64,000 nt of DNA from Paraburkholderia kururiensis JCM 10599 = LMG 19447 (lineage in GTDB: Bacteria; Pseudomonadota; Gammaproteobacteria; Burkholderiales; Burkholderiaceae), in the NCBI RefSeq assembly GCF_003986935.1, contig NZ_RJZE01000028.1:52781-116780 (forward strand), given 5' to 3'. The notes beneath the pieces were generated by a model, which saw nothing but the letters and a program-made list of their open reading frames with translations, did no database searches and had not been told where the DNA came from. Shown one piece after another: positions 53,467 to 62,443 of this stretch. The position numbers and the translations under genes are program-made. The stretch's first letter is position 1; every line of letters starts with the position of its first letter.

Positions 53467-54747
53467 ATGGAACTAGAGCCCGCCCAGAAACGCCAACCGG
53501 TATGGCCGTTTTCGCCGAGCCTGCTCTGGCTCCTCGGCCCGGCGGGGTTGATCGCCGTGAGCGCGCTCATTGCGACCGAAGGCGCGGCGCACGCGCTTTC
53601 CAGCACGTTGACGTGGATCGGCTACGCCTGCGGCCTGTGCGCCGCCTTTGCCGTCTGCTACACGATTGCGGCCACTGTGCTGCTGCCGCGTTTCTTCGCG
53701 AGACCCCGGGCCGCGCCCACGCATTACCCGCCTGTCACGGTGGTGAAGCCGCTGCACGGGCATGAATATGCGCTGCTCGAAAATCTGGAAGGCTTCTGCG
53801 CGCAGGACTATCCGGCGCCGGTGCAATTCCTGTTCGGCGTGCATGACCGCAACGACCCGGCGCTCAAAACGGTGGAAGCGTTGCGCGCGCTGCATCCGCA
53901 GGCCGACATTGGCGTCGTGATCGATTCGCGGCTCTACGGGCCGAATCGCAAGATCAGCAACACGGTGAACATGCTCCCGCACGCGCGGTACGACGTGCTG
54001 GTGTTCGCGGACAGCGACGTCGGCGTGAACACCCATTACCTGCGCGACGTGGTGGGCGAGTTGCAGCGGCCCGGCGTCGGGCTCGTGACGTGCGCCTATC
54101 GCGGCGAGCCGGACCCCGGCTTCTGGCCGCGTCTGTCGGCGAACGCCACCAACTACCAGTTCCTGCCGGGCGTAGTGGTGGGGCTCGCGCTGGGTCTCGC
54201 GAAGCCCTGTTTCGGCCAGACCATTGCGATGCGGCGCGACACGCTCGAGGCGATCGGCGGCTACCTGCCGTTCGCGCACCATCTGGCCGAAGACCACGCG
54301 ATCGGCGAAGCGGTACGCGCCACGGGCCAGACCGTAGCGATTCCGCCCGTTGCCGTCACGCATGCCTGTGCCGAAACCACGTTCGGGCGGCTCGTCTCGC
54401 ACGAACTGCGCTGGAGTCGCACGATCCGCGCCGTGGACCCTGCGGGACACCTCGGCTCGGCGCTCACGCATCCGCTGCCGTTCGCGCTTGTTGCACTCGC
54501 GCTGGCGGGCGGGGCGGCGTGGTCGTGGGCACTCGTGGCGGCGGCGCTCGTGGCGCGTCTCGCGCTGAAGCTCCAGGCGGACCGCACCTTGCGGCAACCC
54601 TGCCGCGATCTCTGGCTGCTGCCGCTGTGGGATATCCTCTCGTTTGCCATTTTTGTGGCGAGTTTCGGCTCGACACGCGTGATATGGCGGGGCGTGAGCT
54701 TCGAGGTGGACGGCAAAGGCCTGCTCTACCCGGTTCAGGACAAATGA
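53467..54747 (+). CDS. hpnI: hopanoid biosynthesis glycosyltransferase HpnI
   Basis: 426 residues from the ATG at 53467. Two N-terminal membrane helices precede a GT2 domain: VTVVKPLHGHEY, VLVFADSDVGV (DxD-type) and LSHELRWSRTIR-like LVSHELRWSRTIR, followed by C-terminal membrane helices. HpnI adds N-acetylglucosamine to bacteriohopanetetrol on the way to aminosugar or cyclitol-ether hopanoids. hpnL follows after 97 bp. The deacetylase HpnK that normally acts next is not encoded beside it. Confidence 0.85.
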   Translation: MELEPAQKRQPVWPFSPSLLWLLGPAGLIAVSALIATEGAAHALSSTLTWIGYACGLCAAFAVCYTIAATVLLPRFFARPRAAPTHYPPVTVVKPLHGHEYALLENLEGFCAQDYPAPVQFLFGVHDRNDPALKTVEALRALHPQADIGVVIDSRLYGPNRKISNTVNMLPHARYDVLVFADSDVGVNTHYLRDVVGELQRPGVGLVTCAYRGEPDPGFWPRLSANATNYQFLPGVVVGLALGLAKPCFGQTIAMRRDTLEAIGGYLPFAHHLAEDHAIGEAVRATGQTVAIPPVAVTHACAETTFGRLVSHELRWSRTIRAVDPAGHLGSALTHPLPFALVALALAGGAAWSWALVAAALVARLALKLQADRTLRQPCRDLWLLPLWDILSFAIFVASFGSTRVIWRGVSFEVDGKGLLYPVQDK

Positions 54748-54844
54748 GCCCGCAGTGAACCGCAATGAGCCCCGCCCGACAGGCCGACGCAACGCCCGGC
54801 TGATGGAAACACCGAATGACTGAATTACTGCCCACGGATGCGGC

Positions 54845-55858
54845 ATGAAGAAACACCTCGGCCGCATCGCGGCATTTGCCGGACTCGTTATTTCCCTTTG
54901 GCTTTTCTGGCGTGACAACCCCGGCGCCGTACTGGCGCTAATGCGCGCGGCAGGCCCAGGCCTCGTGCTCGCCGCGATCGTGCACGTGCTGCCGATGCTC
55001 GCCAACGCACGCGACTGGCAAACGCTGATCCGCGGCGCCAACCGTCCCAGCTTCGCGCGCATGCTGCAACTCGTCTGGATTCGCGAATCGGTGAACGGCA
55101 TGTTGCCGGTGGCGCGCATTGGCGGCGAGATCACGTCGTTCCGGCTGCTGCGCCAGCGCGGTCTGCGCGCATCCACGGCGATGGCGAGCCTCGTGGTCGA
55201 CATGCAGCTCACGCTCATCAGCCAGTTGCTGTTCACGATCGCCGCCATCGGCTATCTGGTGGCGCACACAGTGGGCGACTCGCTCCATCTGGCCACGAAC
55301 CTGTTCTGGGGCACGCTTGCGCTCGCCCCGGTGCTCCTGCTGTTCGCGCTCGTGCAGCACGCGAATCCCTTCGAGCGTCTTTCGCAGCTGCTCAACCGTG
55401 TGGCAAGCGGACAGCTCACGGCGCTCGCCGGAAGTTCGGCGCATATCGACCGCGCCATCAAGCTCGTCTGGCGGCGGCACGGCGTGGTGCTGCGCTACGT
55501 GTTCTTCTGGCAGACGCTGCAATGCCTCGGCACCGCGCTCGAAATCTGGATTGCGGTGCATTTCCTCGGCGCGAACGTCAGCTTCCTTGAGGCAGTGGTG
55601 ATCGAATCGCTGATTCAGGCCGTGAGCAGCGCCGCGTTCTTCGTGCCGGGCGCACTGGGCGTGCAGGAAGGGGGATTCGTGCTGATCGGCTCGGCCTTCG
55701 GGCTGGACCCGGCTACCTCGCTCGCGCTTGCCGGCGCGCGGCGCGTGCGCGACTTGCTCATCTACGTGCCGGGGCTCTTCGCCTGGCAGTTCGCCGAATC
55801 GTCGGGCGGCCGGCGCTCGTATCGCACACCGGCCGCCGCGATGGATGGGCGGCGCTGA
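54845..55858 (+). CDS. hpnL: HpnL-family integral membrane protein
   Basis: 337 residues with about eight hydrophobic helices, related to the lysylphosphatidylglycerol-synthase membrane domain (DUF2156-less UPF0104 type). Visible are GEITSFRLLRQRG and the re-entrant-like segment SAAFFVPGALGVQEGGFVL, typical of hopanoid-associated HpnL. The proposed role is movement of hopanoid or lipid intermediates; it is unproven. Same strand as hpnI. Confidence 0.8.
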   Translation: MKKHLGRIAAFAGLVISLWLFWRDNPGAVLALMRAAGPGLVLAAIVHVLPMLANARDWQTLIRGANRPSFARMLQLVWIRESVNGMLPVARIGGEITSFRLLRQRGLRASTAMASLVVDMQLTLISQLLFTIAAIGYLVAHTVGDSLHLATNLFWGTLALAPVLLLFALVQHANPFERLSQLLNRVASGQLTALAGSSAHIDRAIKLVWRRHGVVLRYVFFWQTLQCLGTALEIWIAVHFLGANVSFLEAVVIESLIQAVSSAAFFVPGALGVQEGGFVLIGSAFGLDPATSLALAGARRVRDLLIYVPGLFAWQFAESSGGRRSYRTPAAAMDGRR

Positions 55859-55922
55859 TCGCTGCATAGCGTCGCCTCGCGGCAGACGAGCCGGGCCCGT
55901 CCGCCGCCTCGCCGCAATCCTC

Positions 55923-57593
55923 TTACTCTTCGCGACCCAGCCCAAGCCCCGGCAGCGCCCGCGTGCCTTCCGCAGCCACCGCGTGCAGCAGATCCGGATC
56001 GACGTCGAGCGCGCGCAGAATCGTCGGCGCGACCTGCGTGGTCAGCACGTAGTCCGGATTCGTGCGGCCGGCGTGGTGCAGACCCGGGAATGACACGACG
56101 AGGCCCAGGTGGCTGTCGTCGGGCGCGTTGCCGCCGTGCTCTTCGTCCTTCTTCTTGCTCGACGTGTAGATCACGCCCGGATTCGGTTGCACGACGATGT
56201 CCGGCGTGCGGCCGAGCGACGGGTCGCCGAACTTCGCCTTCACGCTCTGGCCGTACAGGATGTACGCCTGCGGGCCGTCCGCGCAGATGCCGGGCGCGTT
56301 GCAGCTCAGGTTGTCCTTGAGCGTTTTCACCACGGCGTTCAACTGGCTCGGGTCGCGCAGCCAGACGAGGCCCACGTCGTCGGTCTGCACGAAGCCCGTG
56401 CCCACCAGACCGCTTCCGTCATTGAGGTTGCCGGTCTTCGTGTTGGCCTGGCCGAAGTTGCCGTTCGGGTCCAGATAGTTGTTGGCTTCGAGCAACGCCG
56501 TCAGCGTGTCGCCGTTCTTCACGAGCTTCGTGTGATCCGTAGGCGACTGGCCGTGCTTGGCCGTCACGATGACGAGCGTCGACGAATAGAGGTTGCGCTG
56601 CTTCAGTTCATCGACAATGCGGCCCAGCGACTTGTCGAGGTACGCCACGGCGTCCGCCACCTGCGGGCCCGGCGTGAAGCTCGCGTCCAGATACCCGCCG
56701 CCCTTGGCGACCACTGCCTTCTGCGCAACGCTGAGCGTCTGGAAGTTCGTGCCGAACAGCGTGGGGACGGACGCATTCGTCTTGCCCGTGGAGTCCTTGC
56801 CGTCGATCTCGTTGATGAGCGCGGCCACGTGGAAGTCGTCGAACTGCTCGGTGTGCTTGTAGGTGTCGGTGTAATCGGAACCGGTGGCGGGGTCGATGGA
56901 ATTGATTTCCGTGCGAGCCAGGTCATCCACGCCGTTGCCCGACGGACCGTTCAGCCAGTCGTAGCCCCACGCGTGCTTGTCCGCCCACGCGGTTCGCGCG
57001 CCGCGAATGTGCTGCTTCACGACCTCGAACACCGTGTTCGTCTTGACGTAGTTGTGCGGATAAACGGGTGTACACACGCCGTTGATCTTCGCGTTGGGAA
57101 TGGCCTGCGGATTGAAGGCGCCGCCGCCATCGAGGTGAACGAGCGCGCCGCCATTCTCGGCATCGATGCCCGTCGTTTCATCGAACACGACGTTCCAGCC
57201 TTGCTTGCCCTGGCATTGCGTGTCCGAGGGCGCGTAGAGCGTGCGGTCGTAGGAGACGTCGTAGAAGAGGCCCGCGGTCTTCGGCGAACCACCGGTCACA
57301 AGCGCAGCGAGGCCAGGAAACGAATCGGAAAGGCCCGGCGTGTGAGCGTTGGTGTACGTCACGCCTGACTGAGCGAGCAACGCGAGGTTCGGGCAGGTAT
57401 TGCCGGCAACGCAGCGGGCCACGTCCTGCTGGTGGAGACCGTCGAAGCTGATGAGAAGCACGTGCTTCACCTGCCTCGCTTCGTGGTGCTCATGCTGCTC
57501 GTCCTGAGCAGCCTGCGCGGATTGCATGCCCGCGAGCCCAAGGGCTATCGCGCTGGCCGCGGCTACCGCAGAGCGCTTCCATGTCCGTTCCAT
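55923..57593 (-). CDS. exported type I phosphodiesterase / alkaline-phosphatase-superfamily protein
   Basis: 556 residues. A signal peptide (SAVAAASAIALGLAGMQSAQA) is followed by a His/Glu-rich stretch and the fold's metal-ligand segments: LLISFDGLHQQD at the N terminus, DSFPGLAALVTGG (nucleophile Ser/Thr region), VIVTAKHGQSP and a late SFPGLHHAG. The superfamily hydrolyses phosphomono- or diesters in the periplasm; the substrate is not evident. It converges on hpnL, separated by 64 bp. No Pho box could be assigned confidently. Confidence 0.8.
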   Translation of the reverse strand: MERTWKRSAVAAASAIALGLAGMQSAQAAQDEQHEHHEARQVKHVLLISFDGLHQQDVARCVAGNTCPNLALLAQSGVTYTNAHTPGLSDSFPGLAALVTGGSPKTAGLFYDVSYDRTLYAPSDTQCQGKQGWNVVFDETTGIDAENGGALVHLDGGGAFNPQAIPNAKINGVCTPVYPHNYVKTNTVFEVVKQHIRGARTAWADKHAWGYDWLNGPSGNGVDDLARTEINSIDPATGSDYTDTYKHTEQFDDFHVAALINEIDGKDSTGKTNASVPTLFGTNFQTLSVAQKAVVAKGGGYLDASFTPGPQVADAVAYLDKSLGRIVDELKQRNLYSSTLVIVTAKHGQSPTDHTKLVKNGDTLTALLEANNYLDPNGNFGQANTKTGNLNDGSGLVGTGFVQTDDVGLVWLRDPSQLNAVVKTLKDNLSCNAPGICADGPQAYILYGQSVKAKFGDPSLGRTPDIVVQPNPGVIYTSSKKKDEEHGGNAPDDSHLGLVVSFPGLHHAGRTNPDYVLTTQVAPTILRALDVDPDLLHAVAAEGTRALPGLGLGREE

Positions 57594-57757
57594 TCGTCAC
57601 CTCGTTCGTTATTGGTAGAACTATTGGGAACATCTCCGACCGAGGTGCCAATCTGCATGGCCATTACGTCCCGTGGATGAAGCGGGACTTTCAATTACAT
57701 TCTCTTACAAGTTATTTCGTGATCCGTATTGCCTCTGCGTTGGCGAAGCTCTGCACA

Positions 57758-57794
57758 CAAAAAAGCCAGTGCAGGCGCTAACCCGCACTGGCTT
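57758..57794 (-). terminator. intrinsic terminator after the SYLF lipoprotein gene
   Basis: On the - strand AAGCCAGTGC and GCACTGGCTT form a perfect 10-bp stem followed by TTTTT, about 30 bases past the gene's stop. Confidence 0.9.
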
Positions 57795-57822
57795 GCTTTA
57801 CTTCGACGATTGCGCGGCGCGC

Positions 57823-58419
57823 TCAGATCATGAGTCGCGACACCTTCGTCCCTTCGAGCGAGATGCCCGCCATCAAACCCGCATTGGTGAGCACGAACGC
57901 TTCAACGGGGCTCATGGCCGTCGATGTGTCCAGATTGCCGTTGGCGCCGATCTTCGCGAGCGCAACCGTTGCATCCGCACCCGCCGACCAGCCCTGGCTC
58001 TTCAGGAAGCTGTCCAGCGCTTCCTGCGTCATGAACGCGAAGACGAGTGCCTTCGACTGCGCACCGATCTGCAATCCGAACGAACCGCCCAGCGTGCTGT
58101 AGTAGCCCGTTGTCTGGTCGCCCACGCGCAGCGCGCCTTCGCCGTACTGTGCGCCGAACCAGAAGCCGGCCGCGATGACCGAGGGAAACACCAGCACGCC
58201 GCGCGACTTCGCGACCAACTCCTGCGACCCGTGGACCGTGCTGTAGAGGCGTGCCAATGTGGCGTCCACGCCTGCGTTGATGTTGGCACGCTTCTCGGTG
58301 TTGTCGGCCTGCGTGTTGCCGGTGCCTGGCGGCGTGGTGGTGCAGCCGGCCAGTGCAAGGGCGCCTGTTGCCAGCATGGCGCTGGAACCCGTGATGAACT
58401 GACGTCGACGCATGGGCAT
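57823..58419 (-). CDS. SYLF-domain lipoprotein with Tat-type signal
   Basis: 198 residues from the ATG at 58419, preceded by GGAGGAAAG. The N terminus MPMRRRQFITGSSAML has a twin-arginine motif, and ALALAGC is a lipobox, so it is probably a Tat-exported lipoprotein. The rest matches the SYLF/Ysc84 lipid-binding domain (AKSRGVLVFPSVIAAGFWFG, FGLQIGAQSKALVFAFMT). Bacterial members are periplasmic with unclear function. A terminator follows. Confidence 0.85.
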   Translation of the reverse strand: MPMRRRQFITGSSAMLATGALALAGCTTTPPGTGNTQADNTEKRANINAGVDATLARLYSTVHGSQELVAKSRGVLVFPSVIAAGFWFGAQYGEGALRVGDQTTGYYSTLGGSFGLQIGAQSKALVFAFMTQEALDSFLKSQGWSAGADATVALAKIGANGNLDTSTAMSPVEAFVLTNAGLMAGISLEGTKVSRLMI

Positions 58420-58489
58420 GGGTGCTTTCCTCCGACGAGTAATTGTTGATTGAATGTTCGCGAACGTTGCCGCGTGTCCAGTTGGACAA

Positions 58490-59377
58490 CTATGACGCGG
58501 AAAGTTGCCGCCAGAGCCTCTCGCTCTCTTCGTGTGCGGGCATGTAGACGAGCATGCGCACGCCGTTCTGCGCCGCGGACCACCAGTTGGTCTGCTGCAT
58601 GCTGTACACGCCCACCGAGGCATGACGGAACCGCTTCACGTGGTTCTCGATGCCGACCACCTGATGGCGCGGCCACAACTCGCGAAACTCCGCGGACACA
58701 TTCATGTAGCGCTGCAACTGCCTTTCCCATGCCGGGTCCTGCATATGCTCGGCCATCGCGGCGCGAAAGAGCGCCACCATGCGGTCGAGCGCTTCGTCGC
58801 AGTCACCGAGGCACGCGCGCCACGTCGGGTGCGTCAACGCGAGGTAAAGGCAGTTGCGATCTTCAGGCGGGATGGTCGCGAGATCGATGCCGACGAGCCT
58901 GCAATATCCCGCGTTGAAACCGATAATGTCGAACCGTGCGCTTTGAATCACCGCCGGAAACGGGTTCATCTGATCGAGCAGGCGCTGCCACGCCTCCGAA
59001 AGCCTTTCGCAGGACGGCTTCGTGGTCACCGAGGCCGGCCGCGTCACGCCAGCAAGCGTGAAGAGATGGCGCGTTTCGGTCTCGCTGCACTGCAGGGCGG
59101 CCGCTACAGCGTCCAGCACCTTCGCGGATACGCGAATCGGGCGCCCCTGCTCGAGCTTCGTGTACCAGGTAATGCCGATGCCCGCGAGCTGCGCCACCTC
59201 CTCGCGGCGCAGACCCGGCGTGCGGCGCCGGCCGATGCGCGGCAGCCCGAGCCGCGCGGGGTCCAGACTCTCGCGGCGGGCCCGCAGGAAGCCGGCCAGC
59301 TGCAGCAGGCGGTTCGTATCGACGATATCGCCCTCGTCCGGCGAATCGGCGAGGAACAGTTCCGGCGTGGCATTCAT
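58490..59377 (-). CDS. XRE-family regulator with MmyB-like ligand-binding domain
   Basis: 295 residues from the ATG at 59377 (GGAG upstream); an ATG at 59392 or 59407 is possible. The N-terminal HTH (RRTPGLRREEVAQLAGIGIT, WYTKLEQGR) is followed by the MmyB-like C-terminal domain (NPFPAVIQSARFDIIGFNAGY and later GVYSMQQTNWWSAAQN). Members of this group respond to small hydrophobic ligands and often regulate an adjacent transporter or reductase. The divergent MFS gene is the obvious target. Confidence 0.88.
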   Translation of the reverse strand: MNATPELFLADSPDEGDIVDTNRLLQLAGFLRARRESLDPARLGLPRIGRRRTPGLRREEVAQLAGIGITWYTKLEQGRPIRVSAKVLDAVAAALQCSETETRHLFTLAGVTRPASVTTKPSCERLSEAWQRLLDQMNPFPAVIQSARFDIIGFNAGYCRLVGIDLATIPPEDRNCLYLALTHPTWRACLGDCDEALDRMVALFRAAMAEHMQDPAWERQLQRYMNVSAEFRELWPRHQVVGIENHVKRFRHASVGVYSMQQTNWWSAAQNGVRMLVYMPAHEESERLWRQLSAS

Positions 59378-59411
59378 TCGAGGTCGCTCCATCGTAGCCT
59401 GACACAACTTA

Positions 59412-59445
59412 TACCAGTCTAAACAAACTCTGGTACCAGTCTAAA
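59412..59445. promoter_or_regulatory. paired direct repeats, probable operator between regulator and MFS gene
   Basis: TACCAGTCTAAA occurs at 59412-59423 and again at 59434-59445. The start-to-start distance is 22 bp, about two helical turns. The second copy is fused to the palindrome CTGGTACCAG (59430-59439). The repeats lie 35 bp upstream of the regulator start and 46 bp upstream of the MFS start. Confidence 0.75.
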
Positions 59446-59491
59446 ACGCTCTCCATACTAGCTTTCCAAACGCATTGAAGGAAGGCTTTCG

Positions 59492-60943
59492 ATGACCGCG
59501 CAGAATCCTCACCCCAAGCTCAGCCAGCTTGGACTATTCGTGCTGCTGGCTGGCCAGCTGCTTCCGCAAATCGATTTTTCGATCGTCAACGTGGCGCTCG
59601 ACGCCGTTGCCCATTCGCTGCATGCCACCGAAACCGGGCTCGAACTCATGGTGGCCGCCTACGGCGTGGCGTTCGCCGTGTGCCTCGCGATGGGCGGCAG
59701 GCTGGGCGACAACTTCGGCCGGCGACGCATTTTCAACATCGGCGTGCTGCTGTTCGGCATTTCGTCGCTGCTGTGCGGGCTCGCCAATTCGATGGCGCTG
59801 CTGCTCGCGGCGCGTGCCTTGCAGGGCGTGGCAGCAGCGCTGCTCGTGCCGCAGATTCTCGCCACCATCCACGTGAGCCTCAAAGGCCACGCCCATTCGC
59901 GCGCCATCGGGTTTTATGGCGCCATCGGCGGGCTCGCGTTCATCGTGGGGCAGGTGCTGGGCGGCTTTCTCGTGTCGGCCAACATTGCGGGCAGCGGCTG
60001 GCGCAGCGTGTTTCTCATCAACCTGCCGGTGTGCGCGGCCATCCTCGCGTGCTCGCGGTGGATTCCGGAAACACGCCGCGATCACGCCGCAGGTATCGAC
60101 CGTCCCGCCACGCTGCTGCTCGCGCTCGTGATTCTCGCCATCCTGCTGCCGCTTTCGATGGGCCCTTCGCTGCACTGGTCAGCGCCGTGCATCGCGCTGC
60201 TCGTCGCGGCGGTGCCGCTCATCGTGCTGCTGTGGACGACGGAACTGGTCCAGGAACGCCGCGGAATATCGCCGCTGCTGCCGCCCACGCTGTTGCGCCT
60301 GCCTAGCGTGCGCTTTGGCCTTGTCGTCGCGATCCTGTTCTTCTCGTGCTGGAGCGGCTTCATGTTCGTGCTCGCGCTCACGCTCCAGGCGGGCGCGGGG
60401 CTCTCGCCGGTTCACTCGGGCAATACGCTGATCATGCTGGGCGGCTCGTACTTCGTCGCGTCGCTCTTCACCGCACGGGCCGTCGCAAAGTTCGGACGCA
60501 CTCAGACGTTGATGCTGGGCTGCGCGATCCAGATGCCGGGCCTGCTCGCACTGATCGCGACACTGCATGAGGTGTGGCCTCACCCGGGCATTCTGAATCT
60601 CGCACCCGCCACGATGCTGATTGGTGCCGGCCAGGCGTTCATCGTGAGCAGCTATTACCGCATCTCGCTCACGGACGTGCCGCACGAACAGGCCGGCGCC
60701 GGCAGCGCCATGCTGGCCACGGTGCAACAGGCGTCGTTCGGGCTGGGCTCTGCGGCCCTGGGTGCTGTGTTCGCGCAGACGCTCCACCATTCCGGCCTGT
60801 ATCTCGATGCCGCAACGGCGAGTCTCGTCGCGGAGTTCTGCGTAATGCTCGTGCTGGTGGCCTGCGCCGCGGTGTATCGCAGCCATGATCGAAACGCGGG
60901 CATCAGCGTGGCCGTGAACGTGGCGCAGGTGCCCGTGGACTGA
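59492..60943 (+). CDS. MFS transporter, DHA2-type (14-helix) efflux family
   Basis: 483 residues with 14 predicted hydrophobic segments. The early DFSIVNVALDAVAHSL (DHA2 motif D1 region), MGGRLGDNFGRRRIF (motif A) and the motif C-like IGFYGAIGGLAFIVGQVLGG are present. Such proteins export drugs or small organic compounds by proton antiport. The divergent XRE/MmyB regulator and the paired operator repeats suggest substrate-inducible expression. Confidence 0.88.
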   Translation: MTAQNPHPKLSQLGLFVLLAGQLLPQIDFSIVNVALDAVAHSLHATETGLELMVAAYGVAFAVCLAMGGRLGDNFGRRRIFNIGVLLFGISSLLCGLANSMALLLAARALQGVAAALLVPQILATIHVSLKGHAHSRAIGFYGAIGGLAFIVGQVLGGFLVSANIAGSGWRSVFLINLPVCAAILACSRWIPETRRDHAAGIDRPATLLLALVILAILLPLSMGPSLHWSAPCIALLVAAVPLIVLLWTTELVQERRGISPLLPPTLLRLPSVRFGLVVAILFFSCWSGFMFVLALTLQAGAGLSPVHSGNTLIMLGGSYFVASLFTARAVAKFGRTQTLMLGCAIQMPGLLALIATLHEVWPHPGILNLAPATMLIGAGQAFIVSSYYRISLTDVPHEQAGAGSAMLATVQQASFGLGSAALGAVFAQTLHHSGLYLDAATASLVAEFCVMLVLVACAAVYRSHDRNAGISVAVNVAQVPVD

Positions 60944-60960
60944 CGACGTGCGTGCCGCTG

Positions 60961-61008
60961 CCTGGTTGCCTGGTTGCCTGGTTGCCTGGTTGCCTGGTTG
61001 CCTGGTTG
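60961..61008. repeat. 8-bp tandem repeat, six perfect copies
   Basis: The unit CCTGGTTG is repeated six times without variation in the 90-bp gap between the convergent MFS and GNAT genes. Perfect short tandem arrays are prone to slippage, so copy number may differ between strains. Confidence 0.9.
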
Positions 61009-61033
61009 TGCGTGTACCGCGCACAACGGGCGT

Positions 61034-61561
61034 TCAAAGCTGCTTGTGATAGAACGTCGTCGCACAGAACGTGCCGTCGGGCATGAGCGCGTAGTTCGGC
61101 ACCGTTCCCACGCGCTCCCATCCGGCGCGCTGATAGAGGCGCTCGGCGTCGCCGCCGGTCACGGTGTCGAGCACAAGCACCGTCTTGCCCGCTTCGCGCG
61201 CCGCATGGTCCACGGCGGCCATCAACTGTTGCGCAACGCCGCGGCGGCGCGCCTTGCGATGCACGAGCATCTTCGCCACGTCGGCACGATGCGGCTGATT
61301 CTCGGGCTGCGCGAGAATCAACTGCACCGTACCGACGATCTCGCCGTCCTCGCCTTGCGCCACGAGCAACACGCGCTCGTTCCGCGCCACGCCTTCGGCC
61401 ACGTCGCGCCAGAACGCGATGGCCTTGTCGCGAGACAGCGGCCACATGAAACTCACCGACGCCCCGCCCGCCACGCAGTCGATCAACACATCGGCCAGCG
61501 CCTCGACGCATGCCGCACTTTCGTTGGCCCCGACTCGCATCACCGTTACGTTCGCGCTCAT
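61034..61561 (-). CDS. GNAT-family N-acetyltransferase
   Basis: 175 residues. The acetyl-CoA loop (motif A) is KMLVHRKARRRGVAQQLM, preceded by VGTVQLIL and followed by ERLYQRAGWERVGTVPNYAL, the usual GNAT order. The substrate is unknown. Its start codon overlaps the stop of the XRE-cupin gene (ATGA), so the two are translationally coupled. Confidence 0.88.
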   Translation of the reverse strand: MSANVTVMRVGANESAACVEALADVLIDCVAGGASVSFMWPLSRDKAIAFWRDVAEGVARNERVLLVAQGEDGEIVGTVQLILAQPENQPHRADVAKMLVHRKARRRGVAQQLMAAVDHAAREAGKTVLVLDTVTGGDAERLYQRAGWERVGTVPNYALMPDGTFCATTFYHKQL

Positions 61562-62148
61562 CCGTTTCTCCGTGTGGGCATGGAGGCAAGCGTGGTCAGC
61601 GCCACGAGGTAGCGTGCGGGCTTGCGCGTAGGGTTGCGAAACACCGTGGGCCGATCCACCTGCATCGCGAGGCAGTCGCCTGCTTCAAGACGCCAGCGCT
61701 CTTCGCCCAACGTGATTTCCATCGCCCCTTCGATCACCCACACCTGCTGATTGATCTCGACTTCGCGTGCCCCCGTGTCGTACGCCACGCGTTTGCCGGC
61801 CGGAAAGTGCACCTCGACGAGTTGAATGGGCGAACGCATAGCCGGCGACAGATGGCGGCGCACGTAGCCGGAGCCGGGATCGGTCCATACCGTCTGCGCG
61901 CGTGCGCGTGAGACGGGCGACGGTTCGTCCTGCGTAGCCGCGCTTTCTTCGAACAACGACGCAAGCGTGACGCCGAACGCCGTGGCCAGCTTGTCGAGCA
62001 CCACCGCGGTTGGACTGCTTTCGCCGCGCTCGATCAGCGATATGTTCGAGCGGCTGACGCCGCTGAGTTCGGCGAGCGCGTCGAGTGAAAGGCCGTGCGC
62101 CGCGCGAAGTTCGCGCACGCGAGCCGCAATGAGTTCGGTGACGTCCAT
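61558..62148 (-). CDS. XRE-family regulator with C-terminal cupin sensor
   Basis: 196 residues from the ATG at 62148 (MDVTELIAARVRELRAAHG). The HTH is SLDALAELSGVSRSNISLIE and the cupin domain runs from about residue 105 (VEINQQVWVIEGAMEITLGE). It is coupled by a 4-bp overlap to the GNAT gene downstream, a common regulator/acetyltransferase pair. It probably controls its own operon; the ligand is unknown. An ATG 30 bp upstream is possible. Confidence 0.88.
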   Translation of the reverse strand: MDVTELIAARVRELRAAHGLSLDALAELSGVSRSNISLIERGESSPTAVVLDKLATAFGVTLASLFEESAATQDEPSPVSRARAQTVWTDPGSGYVRRHLSPAMRSPIQLVEVHFPAGKRVAYDTGAREVEINQQVWVIEGAMEITLGEERWRLEAGDCLAMQVDRPTVFRNPTRKPARYLVALTTLASMPTRRNG

Positions 62149-62443
62149 GCGTTCCAGTTTAATGGAAAATAAATCCACTATGAAGGAACCATAATTTGCG
62201 CGTTCGTGAGCGGCATGGATGTGCCGCTGCGCAAACGTCTAAGGAAAGCGGTTGACGGCGGTAGGCGATGAACGCGCACACGTCGTACGAATAAGGTTTG
62301 GCGAACGTGCGCAGTAGGTGCTTAAACCAGTTCGCCGTCGCGAGGAAAGGCTGTCTGCCTTGCCGCTGCGTAAATTTTCCCAGGAGGGGTAAATCATTCG
62401 CCATTGCTGCCGATAACGCAGGTCCAAAGCGTGGGGGACAACC
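62149..62443. other. divergent upstream region
   Basis: 295 bases between the XRE-cupin gene and the lipoprotein gene. AT-rich sequence just left of 62200 (AATGGAAAATAAATCC) is promoter-like for the regulator. No gene or structured RNA recognised. Confidence 0.4.

Noticed and set aside
60961..61008. Possible CRISPR-like array.
   Set aside because: Units are 8 bp, contiguous and without spacers; it is a simple tandem repeat.
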